Below, piece after piece: positions 24,258-34,520 of a stretch of 64,000 nucleotides of DNA. The stretch comes from Capitulum mitella (Eukaryota; Arthropoda; Thecostraca; Pollicipedomorpha; Pollicipedidae): positions 9,946,014 to 10,010,013 of the forward strand of contig CP099854.1 of the NCBI GenBank assembly GCA_030062745.1, given 5' to 3'. Both the position numbers and the translations under genes were made by a program. The notes beneath the pieces were generated by a model. That model saw only the letters and a list, made by a program, of their open reading frames with translations, was not told the origin of the DNA and did not search any database. The stretch's first letter is position 1, and the number at the start of each line of letters is the position of its first letter.

Positions 24258-25722
24258 TTAACCCGTCCCCGACTGGGGGGGCAGTTGACTGCCCCCCTGA
24301 GGTTTTTCTGGCATTGCGAGAGAACCAACAAACACAGAGCCACGAAACCTTGTGTACCTTTTGCTCCATCAATTTTACGTCTTGTGTCAAAATTTTGACC
24401 TGAGGTCAGGTCAGGTGCCTGACCTAGGTCAGGTCAAACAGACCTATGTTTAAAAAAGTTTAACGCCCTCTAACTTTTTCGCAAAACAAGATATCTCAAT
24501 AATACTTTCAGAGAGTAGTGACCGTGATAGATGCAACAAATCTGCTATCTCAGATTTTTCGGAATTTTCCGGGTCATTGACCTAAGGTCAAGCCCATTTT
24601 TAAGACATATCGCCGTTTTTTCGGAAATTGACGGAATATTCCGTAACATTTTTAGTGTGGAATGAAGCAGACATCTAGTTACCGTCATTGGACAAAGTAT
24701 CAGTGACCCCCAGCCATTGACCTGAGGTCAGGTCACGAATAACTGTAGTGGGCCAAAATGTACCACCGTCAAAATCGACGATGAACTACTCAGAATGCGT
24801 AGAAAATGGCAGAACTAACTTGCACAGACGTAATTAATACCAGGAATCTCAAAAAGTTTGAAAAAGTAGCATATTTTGGAAATAAATAGGCTCTCGCGAA
24901 TAAAGCTCCGCCAACTTTGTAGACTGGTAACTAATCAATTTTCCCAAAATTTAAGCATGAGAAACCATCACAAGAACCACAAAGATCAATAAAATTGACA
25001 TAGATTGTCCTTTTTCGCGAAAATAAAGGAACGCCAAAATTAGTTCCCGTCAATTTGGTACCGCATGCGCCAGCGGCGCACACTGACGGCCGACCGGGAG
25101 AATTACGGTGTCTTTAACTCAACGTTTCGGCGTATATATTGAATAAATCTGAGGAAATTAGACGTGTATCGGCATCCGCGGACATTTACTTGTGCGCTGG
25201 TGCCTTTACCTATGCGTTATTAGTCACAGCCCTTGAGATTCAGGCCATTTCTCGGTCTTATGCAGTCGGCTATGAGAAAACATATATAGGGCGTAAATTG
25301 GCTTACAGCGGCCAGCGGCGCACACTGACGGCCGACCGGGAGAATTACGGTGTCTTTAACTCAACGTTTCGGCGTATATATTGAATAAATCTGAGGAAAT
25401 TAGACGTGTATCGGCATCCGCGGACATTTACTTGTGCGCTGGTGCCTTTACCTATGCGTTATTAGTCACAGCCCTTGAGATTCAGGCCATTTCTCGGTCT
25501 TATGCAGTCGGCTATGAGAAAACATATATAGGGCGTAAATTGGCTTACATATTATCTAAAACTAAAAATGAGACCAGTTTCGAGCTCTTCTCGTCACAGG
25601 CTTTCGACCGGTATGCTTATTTTTATCGTGCGACCAACCGTTCGTGAGTTAGAGGGGGGGCAGTCAACTGCCCCCCCCAGTCGCCGATGTTCGGGACGGA
25701 CCGACGGTCGTGCGCGGGTTAA
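24258..25722 (+). mobile_element. TTAA-flanked element, family B copy 1 (with internal duplication)
   Basis: Starts TTAACCCGTCCCCGACTGGG and ends GCGCGGGTTAA. The shared terminal inverted part is TTAACCCG. A G-run palindrome built around GGCAGTTGACTGCC lies near each end (about 24,276-24,297 and 25,655-25,677). The interior has a dense AGGTCA/TGACCT cluster at about 24,398-24,440. A 242-bp segment (25,070-25,311) is repeated exactly in tandem (25,312-25,553), which makes this copy longer than the one at 52,536. The element lies at the edge of an L1-like LINE remnant. Assignment to piggyBac rests on the TTAA and CCC ends. Confidence 0.75.
25070..25553. repeat. Exact two-unit 242-bp tandem duplication
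   Basis: Units 25,070-25,311 and 25,312-25,553 appear identical base for base. Copy 2 of the element has a single unit, so the duplication occurred after the copies diverged, or is an assembly artefact. Confidence 0.9.
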
Positions 25723-26060
25723 GTAATGCCAAAAGAGAGGTACGGGCTTCCATATCGCGTTTGGTATAGAGCCCTCCATAACTTAGGTATGCAAAGTTAC
25801 ATGCAAGCTCAGATACTCCACTGAACAGAATTCCAACGCCAGTCCTAATTCCGGGCCTATGCCCAGCGTTCGACGGCGATTGTTTCCAATCGAAGTGGCT
25901 CGAGTTTTTTGCACATTTAGCTTCAGGCCAGAGACATCCTGACATTGGGTAAACAGGCTAATGGATTCCCGAAGCGACCGTGTTTGGCCATCCATCACTA
26001 TGAAGGTGTCGTCGGCAAACACTGATACTCCAAAAGGTCTGCCCTTTTATCCGGGCGTTG
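25723..26060 (-). pseudogene. L1-like reverse transcriptase fragment
   Basis: A minus-strand frame reads GVSVFADDTFIVMDGQ, the reverse-transcriptase catalytic box (F/YADD), followed by SGLKLNVQKTRATSIG, the typical following block of L1/Tx1-type enzymes. Only about 100 residues remain, truncated at both ends. The family B element abuts its 3' side. Confidence 0.7.
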
Positions 26061-26379
26061 TCGCTGATTCGGTGTAGCGCAGGTTCTACGATCAATGTCG
26101 TTATTCATGCGTAGGGCGCAGCGCCACGGCGCTTCATTACTTCCGCTGGCTGTGATTCAAGCGACGACGACATACCACTTACGATAAAAGCATTTTATAA
26201 AGATCACAATCTCGAAACGAGCTACTGCACCTTGGCGAATTTGCCAGCGGCCTTTGCACAACAGCAGCACTCAGGTAATTCAAATGGGCTTAAAACACTT
26301 GTTCATTATGCATTTGGCTGTAACCCAGCGCATGCGTCTGAATCTACTGCGCATGCGCGTGCCGTTGAAATATTTTCGG

Positions 26380-26620
26380 GGCAAGCCCATACTGGTTCCA
26401 TGTTGGTCCTATACTCGCACCCATAATGGTCCCATATAGGTCCCACAATGGTTCCGTATGTGCCCCGCATGGAGCCTGGTTTGGACTGGGCGTTAAAACC
26501 CTTTTTATCTTAAGGTAGAAACGAATGTTATTAAAAGATGCATTTCCGCAAACAGGGAAATGTCTCATGGTTGAAATGTTTCCCATATTGGTTCCATGTA
26601 GGTCGCATTTTCGAAGCTTA
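26380..26620. repeat. Short TGGTCCCATA-type repeats
   Basis: Irregular repeats of TGGTTCCAT, TGGTCCCATA and GGTCCCACAATGG between 26,389 and 26,480, and again near 26,585. Origin unknown. Confidence 0.35.
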
Positions 26621-26879
26621 AAAATTGCGTTACTTTGCCCCTCGCGGCAACGACCTTTAAAATGGTGGTCAATTGCAAGATTCTCTTGCAACAACGGAAT
26701 GAACATCCGCTTCCAAGGAAAACTCGAGCTTTGCTCTGCATATTTTTGCTGAGGTATGAAGCCCATCAACATTGAATCGACGACATGAACTGGAAAAACC
26801 TAAACGAACATTAAAATCGCATGCTCACGCATTGCTGAAAGATATTGTTAGCAGGCCTGGCTGGCCCCAGAGAAGTCCC

Positions 26880-27743
26880 ACATTGGGACCACATAAAATC
26901 TATACGGTGGCCGATGCTGGGCCCTTTCCGACAGACTATTCACTGTTCCAGTTTGCTACGTCCTGTACGTACTCTACTGCTTCCCTGTTGGATATTATCA
27001 TGTCGAACTGCCGTCGCTAAGTAAAACGTTGTGGTGCCGTTTTTTTTTGCCATTTTAACCCACGCAAATTTGTACGTGCGCACATAGACTTGCCTCTCTT
27101 TCGCCCACCGCAGCGCGCTGTCAAATCTCGCCGTCTTTGCCGCATCGATGTAATCGCTTTTCATTCTGATGTCTTACCTGAGGACTGGGATCTAGTGTTT
27201 TCCTCACCGACTATCACACTGAAATAGAACAGGTTCCTTGACACGTTTTTACCTATCATCGACGCTCATGCTCCTGCGCGGACGATGCGAATAAGGAATG
27301 CCTGTCCTCCGGCGATCAGTGATGAGACCAAAGTGGTCATGTCTGGTCGCCGCGAGACGCTGGCGGTACTTGGTCACGGGTCGGCCGAGTATAAACCCCT
27401 AAACAGAGCGGTACAGTCCACTATGAGGCGTGACACCTGCTTTGACATCCAGCGACGCATCCGAAAGGAAGGGCAAGGCTCCATGTGGAAGGAGATTCAG
27501 TCGGCCGTTGGCGGCGGGAAGGCCGACCGAAAGCAGCCGGAAGCGACGCGGGACCAATTAAACTTGTTTTTTGTTAGCGTGAGGCTGCGCGTGGCCAGTG
27601 AGGTCAAGGACATGGGAGAGACGCCGCACTTGCCTTGCCGACTGCCACATGTTGGCGCCTGTCCGTTTAGCATGGCGCCCCTGACGCGGTCTGAGCTGCG
27701 GGCAGTCGTATTTGGCATGAACGGGTCGGGGGACGCATCATAA
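26880..27743 (+). pseudogene. CR1-like LINE fragment (endonuclease end to RT start)
   Basis: Plus-strand frames read STASLLDIIMSNC (end of an AP-endonuclease domain), FLDTFLPIIDAHAP, and an open frame at 27,285-27,743 ending LTRSELRAVVFGMNGSGD. The last is the conserved linker that precedes the reverse transcriptase in CR1-type LINEs. The sequence then stops abruptly where the 4 kb repeat begins, so the LINE was either interrupted by that repeat or truncated there. Stops and shifts upstream show it is dead. Confidence 0.6.
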
Positions 27744-27885
27744 CCCCTAATGTTCAAAACCCCTAATAGTTCATAACTCCTAATGTTCATAACCCCTAAT
27801 CGCTCATAACTCCCAATGTACATAACCCCCAATCGTTTATAACTCCTAATGTTCATAACCCCTAATCGTTCATAACCCCTAAATC
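27738..27885. repeat. Minisatellite, unit TTCATAACCCCTAAT
   Basis: Roughly nine 14-16 base units alternating TTCATAACCCCTAAT with TTCATAACTCCTAAT and similar variants. It is repeated at 59,876-60,019 with almost the same order of variants. Confidence 0.9.
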
Positions 27886-28081
27886 AGCTGACGACAACCT
27901 GGTAATGCACGGCACAATCGCCCGGGTGGAAACGAGTCTATTTGCCTATATTCCTCATTCACCGGATTACCCAAGGGATCAGAAGAATAACTTGATTTAC
28001 ACTGTCTTCCCGCCTTGACGAAAAGACCGGTGAGAGTGTGGCATACTGCCTGTGGTCGTTGCAGGTCATGATAATTAACCG

Positions 28082-29000
28082 TAAGACTTGCAGGTACTAC
28101 CACGCATTGAAGACAATTCGGAAACAACGCAACAATGCACGGTTATTTATATGAGGGTAACCCATTGACGTTTGAGGAGATACAAGACTCGGCACAGAAC
28201 TATAGGTCAGGGTTGAAAAATTGTTTTTTGTTCTTGGTGTCTCCTGTATAATTTCTTCTTTAGAGTACGCAGTTTTGCATACAGTAATGGTGGTTTAAGT
28301 TTGGTTGAGTTAAGTTAAAGTTTTTAAGTTCGTGTAAGTCAGCTGCAAGTGCTTACTGAATAGTCTTGCTTGCGGAGTTGCAAAAAAGGCAATTTTTTCA
28401 AGATGTCCGTGATTTCTTCTTTTCCCTGTGTATCAACATGTTTTTGATGTAACGTCATCACAGAGGCACAATATCATGCTTGGGTGGTATCAGATGTTTT
28501 TTGGGCAGATTTTTTGGTGTTCCCTGACTCCAGAAAAAAAAATCCAGAAAAAACTGCAAGACTTGCCAGATACCACTACACACTGAAGACAGTTCAGGAA
28601 TAATGCAACAATGCACAGACATTTATATGAGGGTAACCCATTCACATTTGAGGAGACACGAGACTTGGCACAAAACTAGGTCAGGGTTGAAAATTTGGAT
28701 TTTGTTCTTGGTGTCATGTATATTTTTTCCTTTAGAGTACACAGTTTTGCATACAGTAATAGTGGTTTATGTCTGGTTTAGTTAAGTTTAGGTTTTGAAG
28801 TTTGTGTAAGTCAGTTGCTACTTCTTACTGAATACAGTCTTGCATGCAGAGTTACAAATGTGTCAACATGTTTCTGATGTAATGTTATCACAGAGGCACA
28901 AGATCATGCTTGGGTAGTATCAGGTGTTTTTGGAGCACGTTTTTTGGTGTTCCCTGACTCCAAAAAACTCCAGAAAAACAAATTTGGTCCTTCAAACCCT
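28082..29000. repeat. Internal ~474-bp imperfect tandem duplication
   Basis: The block starting AAGACTTGCAGGTACTACCA (28,082) recurs in diverged form from 28,557. Both end in TTTTTTGGTGTTCCCTGACT plus a CCAGAAAAA run. The same organisation is seen in copy 2 (about 60,221 and 60,697), so the duplication predates the spread of the repeat. Confidence 0.7.
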
Positions 29001-29241
29001 TCAGACCCCAAGAATTTTTGCATTGCAAACACAACTGAGTTATTTGTAAGTGTTGTCAGAGGTATTCTTTCTTTATTTGTATTCTTTTGAAATACCCAGC
29101 CAGTGTTGATTTGTGCCCCCCCCCATTATTTTCTGCTTGTTTTAAGGGAAATGAGTAATGGAAATGAAAAAACATCCACAGTGAAAGATAGGCAGAAAGT
29201 AAGAATAAAGTCTGAAGAGGTGTATCTATCTATTTTCTATC

Positions 29242-29245
<4 letters not shown>

Positions 29246-29277
<32 letters not shown>
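29246..29277. repeat. (TA)n microsatellite
   Basis: Pure TA run. The equivalent place in copy 2 (61,396) has TA followed by a long TG run. Confidence 0.95.
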
Positions 29278-29280
<3 letters not shown>

Positions 29281-31737
29281 TACATGCATATGTGAGGATA
29301 AAAACTATCTTTGTGATTTATAGTAACAGAAAATATAAATTTGCATTGGTCAAAATGCAGTGGGCAAAATCTGTTGAGAAACCCACATTTGAGGGAGGTT
29401 AGGTTGTTGGGCCCTCAGCAGTGAGCATGGACATTCCTTGCACGCACTAGTGGCTCTTGTTATTTATGAAATTACTGAAACGTTCTGTGCAGGTTCTTTA
29501 CAATGCTGTTTCGGCCAGAATTTTTTGACGTTTTTACCACCTCACTGGTTTTATTTTTCTGTTCCTTCACAGTATAAGTGTATGTATTTTGGTGCGTGCA
29601 CATTTCATGCATGGATATTGCTAGTTTTTGTATGTGTCAGTCAAGGAGGTGAGGTGGGAAGCAGAGGAGAGCAGCTGCCTCTTCACCTTTTTTTGAAATT
29701 TAACATTGACCCTGTTGACACCGACTTGAAATAATCAACCCAAAACTCCTCTTTGCCACCCCCCCCCCCCAATGTGGAGTTTGCTTGCCCCTGGCATCAA
29801 TGCCTGCGTGCTCTCGGGAAGAAAGAAACTCTCTGAGGAAGGTATTGGATAAAATCTAGGACAAATTAATTAGTTGACATGTTTCTCATATTTTGAGATT
29901 AAGGCTTATGTACATCAGGCTTCTTGGTGCTATGAGAAATGCCTTGCCTGGGCATATTCTGGATAGAATTTTATCATATTAGTGTAGGCTTGATAAATTA
30001 CCACCTTGAATAAATTGTGTTTATCTGTGAGGTATTATTTGTTAACAAAAGACATTGCAGTTACCATTTTCATTAGCTGTGCTCAACCAAAACATGTCAT
30101 AAATTGTGCAGATTTCAGTATGTTAGTCAGTATTTGACGTACAAGGGATTTTGAAGTGCATTGCACTTGGTAGTTCTCTGGTTGTGGGCTGAAATGTAGT
30201 TTCATACATGGTTATATCATTCAGATTTGGCTCATGCTTTTCAGGTGCAAACATTTTGGTGATTGGTTGTGAAGATGTTTTGTTATGAGCTCTTGGAATG
30301 AATAAGACAAATATTTTTTGTTTTGTAAGCTGCTAAGATCAAGGGACTAGAATCTTAACAGTTTTGTGGATAGGTAGGATATCCATTGCAATTCTAACAT
30401 TTGGATTGCACATTATTTGTGTCTTTTCACAGCTTGTGAATACCATTAGTTTGCTTGTTTTACTCATTTTTTCTGATAACTGCCTCTTTTTCTGATAATT
30501 TGCATTGCTATTTGTGTGGCAGGGTGCATGAGCACAGTTGTGTGCTTTGTAAACTTAATGCCATCATGCTTCTACAAGGGTTACTGAAGAAGCTAGGAAT
30601 GCCAATAATGCATCACCTGATCCAAGCTGTACATTTTTGTGATTGCAGAAGTTGTTTTGTAAGCATTACTTGTGAGCAAGACAAGTGATTTTAGTTTTAA
30701 CTAGAAGATCATTGTTAATCTGTGTATAGTATGTCATTCCAACCCTTTCCATCATGTATACAAGTCATGTCCATAAGATATATATATTGCGTGTTCTGCC
30801 CTGACCAACTGGCTTTGAGTCATCTTGGCTCTTGATATTTTTCCACGTGTCAGCTGGCAGCTGGCATATATAGTAGCATGTTTGCTTCCACACAGCTTTG
30901 TCATCCACATCTAGATGTTAAATGCTTCCCACAAAGTTGTTATTGGTTTATGTTACCCATTTGGGTGCAGGATCCAGGATGTGGGCAACAAACTGCTTTG
31001 GCATGGACTTCAGTTCTTAAGGGGAGAAATAAACTCTTGCATCAAGATTTTATGAAAAATGTTTCATTCGTCACTTTGCAGTTTTAAAAATGGTGAAGAG
31101 TGAGACAGAGAGAGACAGAGACCCTTTTTTATTTTCCATTTAGGCACTTTTGCCAGAGCAAACATCTGTGGTATCCCTTGTGATGTTTTCAGTGAGCCTG
31201 CCTTTCCCCTAACATTTTTTGAACTCCTGACCTGGTATCCATGCATTTGGGCCGATGATTGAGTGCTGGTAGGTTCGATTCCTGCTGCTGGTTCCCCTCG
31301 GGCATAAACCAGTTGTGGTCTGCTGCACTTGTTAAGGTCCATTAGTGTCCTGCCAGTTCACCAATCCATGCGTTTTTCAAAGTCCCACCTAATGATAAAA
31401 TAATTGAAATTAATAAACAAACTCGTCAAATACATTGAATTATCCATGCACCTAAATCTTGGCCCGTATGGAGGGGGGGGGAGGAAATAATGCCACCTAC
31501 TTCCCAAGGTTTTCCTAGGATAACTTCCTAAGGTTCGTTTCATCCAGATAAAACTTGGTGTACCCTGTGGAGCACCATTTTCGCATGTTATGGTGCAAAC
31601 GCTTTTGCTGTATGTTACCATGGTGACGAGCTACAGGGTTTTACACTTAAACCGATTATTTCGAAACCGACGAGAAAAGTTTTCTGTGATGTTATGTTTG
31701 AAAGTTTTCACATAAAACAGAAGCCAATACTGGGACA

Positions 31738-33170
31738 TTTTTTTATTTTTGGAGTCACTCGTCCTGCAGCGCGCACTCCCTTTCCAAAGCAGCACCCTTC
31801 CGCTGTGCACACGTCTCGGCGCGGAGGCGGAGGCACCGGGTGGTGCGTTTGACTTCACTACCGTCCATCGCCGCGGCGTACACGGCCGCAATCAGCCTCA
31901 GCTAGTCCATCTCAGTCAGAGAGGCTCGCCGGACTTCTGCCTAGGCCACAAAGCAAAACCGGAAGTCTGGCGGTAATAGGTCTGGACTACGAACTGGCCA
32001 TGACGGTCCACCAGTCGGCTGATGACGCGGTTGTCGATCTCGCTGCTCAGCCAGGAACTGGTAGCGAACATCTTGTGCATGGTTCTCCATCTTGCTCGAA
32101 CCATTATTATCGGAACTGTATATCGTGCGCTCATTTTTGGCGACGGTTTCTCTTGACGCAGCTGGAGATAGGTTTCACCGGTGACGGGTTGATTTGGGCT
32201 GAACCGGAATGTCAGTACTTGGCCCCCCACAATGGCGGCCCAGCTCATGGCTGTTATCACTCAGGGTTCGGATTCCACTTCAGCGACAGTGTTTTGTGGT
32301 GTCCATTGTCTTCCATCGTGTTTGTTTTGTCCTTGTTTTAAGCAGAACCACATGCCATCAGTATTTTGTATTCTGTATTACGTATTCACAGTCGTGGGGT
32401 TATCCACTTTCAGGCAGTGGCTATTACGCTCCGAGTCAGAGAGGGAAACGTCAGAAGTCAGAAGGGATACGCTTCAGATACACAGCCGTACGTTTTAACG
32501 ACTTACATAGGCATTTGTACGATCAGCAGTAAAAAATATATATCATTCAGTCTTTTCAAGCGAACTCTAGTAGTTTGCGTCTCAGTGCACGGTGATCTTA
32601 TGTCTTAAGTCCAGCAGCAATGCGGTTGTACAAGCTAGGAGCCCTGGAGCTAAAACGCCTTTTCCCGGCTTCAGTCCTGGATCGAGGAATGTGCAGCAGA
32701 TTACCCTGCCTGGTGCTCCGCTGTCGTTTAGCACTATTCACTTGCAGGACAGCGGCTAGGGCTTCAGACTCCCCGTATTTTAGTCCGAGTTCCCGCTGCT
32801 GGCAGTGGAAACTCGAACGACGGCAACACCGCCCGCCGAGCCTTCCGCTCGCCCGCCGAGTTTTCCGCCTGCACTGGGATCGACGAGCAGCTAATCACGG
32901 ATCTGCACATCATCTTGCAGGCGAGCAGTTGCTTCTTCTAGCTCAACGCAGCAGCCCGCACCGACTTCTGCTGGCGCGTGGCTGAGCGCTACGTGGCTCT
33001 GTACGGCTGGTTTCACATACCCCCACCCTCCACAACTTGCAGCTCCACTCCGCAGCTGTCTTGCCAGTTGCCCATCAGCATGATGTCAGGAGAGACTGCA
33101 GAGTCGGTCAACAAGAATGTCTGCCACTGGCGTTTGCGGTATACTAGGAAGCACGGCACTAGGATGCAGT
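31738..33170. other. No recognised gene; GC-richer patches with open frames
   Basis: A minus-strand open frame at 31,916-32,260 and plus-strand frames at 32,620-33,172 lack recognisable domains. One plus-strand register near 32,790-33,050 reads EFSACTGIDEQLITDLH, then a single TAG at 32,939-32,941, then RTDFCWRVAERYVAL. It looks protein-like but I cannot assign it. Confidence 0.3.
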
Positions 33171-33174
33171 GACG

Positions 33175-33560
33175 AAATGAAAAAATGGCGAATGGCTTTT
33201 TGGCGAATGCTAGATGGCGAATGCTAAATGGCGAGTTGTAAAAATGCCGACATGCTAAAATGATACACGGCCAACGGCGAATGGCCAAGTAGTGACATGT
33301 AAAAAAGAGGACATGCCAAAATGGTGAACTGCTAAATGGCGAATGGCCAAATAGCGACGCGTAAAAAAAGGCTACATGCCACAATGACGAACGGCTAAGT
33401 GGCAAATGGCCAATTGGCGACATATAAAGAAAGGAGGCGTGCTAAAATGGCGAGTGGCTAAATAGCGAGCGGCGAAATGGCAACGTATAAAAAGGCGACA
33501 TGTGAAAATGCCGAACGGATAAATGGCAACAAAGCCGATAAATGGGTAAATGGCCACGAC
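33175..33560. repeat. Degenerate ~62-bp tandem repeat (AATGGCGAATGGC)
   Basis: About five to six units. The landmark GCGACATGTAAAAA-type block recurs near 33,238, 33,293, 33,353, 33,416 and 33,479. It produces spurious open frames on both strands. Confidence 0.75.
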
Positions 33561-34420
33561 TGCCCCGTGCCAGGTCAGCCTTCTCTATTGAACTGCAAAC
33601 TGGTATATAATAGTTACCTACCTCCAGGACCCGAACCCGGTTCCACGGGACCTAAGTGTTTGATCTTATCCCCAGGCCATGGGTTAGTTAGTTTGAAGTT
33701 GTTTCCGAAATCCCCTACCTGCTATTTCAGAATCTGGAAGTGCTGACGGAAACAAAATCGAACAGCAATCGATAGTCCTCGTCAGTATCCTTCCCCCCCC
33801 CAAAAAAAAAGCATCATGGATGTTGACCTGTGTAACGTGACAGTTACGTAGCGAGGCATGAAAAGTCCTCAGCATGGTCCGTCTGTCCGTCCTGTCCCCC
33901 CTTCTCTTGCTCTGGCACGTCACGCCCAGGAACTACGGAGCTGGGGCTCGACTAGATGGCTGACTAGTTTGCCGGCCCCGTTGTGATCGCAGGGTCGATC
34001 TTCGATCGATTCGGTCAAGAAACTCCACTACGTGGCCTCAGATCCTTTGGTGGGTCGGTCTCCGGCCCAACTGGCGAAGAACCTCCAACACGTGTTCGTT
34101 ACATCCGTCTCAGACCTCATCTGGGGTGGCCAGGGAACACCAGTACCTCGTGTTGGGTGCAAGGTAGAGGGACACTGGTACCATGTGTTCTGTGTCCAGG
34201 GAGCTGCTTTCTTTGCAGTTCGGGTCGGGGCTTTCTCCAGCCGGTGCAGGGCTCCCCTGACCAGGAATCAGCAGCCAGTCCACAACTGTGCCGGTGTAGA
34301 TGCGCTGTTTCCAGCGAGTTAGTCCGTAGCTGCGCCCTGGTTTTGGAATTGGATGGTGATACGATGATGTCACCTTCTGCGCACCCCAACGAATAAATGC
34401 ACAATACACTAATTCGTGGT

Positions 34421-34520
34421 GTATATATGTATACGCTTATATATATATACACACACACACACGCACACGCACACGCACACGCACACGCACACACACACAC
34501 ATATATATATACATATATTC
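34421..34520. repeat. Compound TA/CA microsatellite
   Basis: TA-rich run, then (CA)n interrupted by regular CACACG units, then TA again. Confidence 0.95.

Larger units (their letters stand above)
27729..31737. repeat. ~4 kb long interspersed repeat, copy 1
   Basis: Colinear and closely similar to 59,866-64,000, with small indels and microsatellite length changes. It begins GGGGACGCATCATAACCCC, runs through a minisatellite, an internal ~474-bp tandem duplication, a (TA)n tract near 29,246 and a GGTTCGATTCC box near 31,273. No open frame is conserved, so it is either a non-coding mobile element or an ancient segmental duplication. The right-hand boundary in this copy is at or after 31,737, where similarity can no longer be followed because the window ends in copy 2. 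Confidence 0.8.

Noticed and set aside
25381-25647. 88-residue open frame conserved between the two family B elements (also 53,421-53,687)
   Set aside because: Its start is TTG, and nearly every base difference between the copies changes the amino acid, which is the opposite of purifying selection. The conservation is simply common descent of the element.
27738-27885. Array of ~15-base units considered as a CRISPR array
   Set aside because: There are no unique spacers between units and the organism is eukaryotic; it is a minisatellite.
33013-33423. 136-residue minus-strand frame rich in Phe, His and Ser
   Set aside because: It is the translation of the ~62-bp tandem repeat; no start context or homologue.
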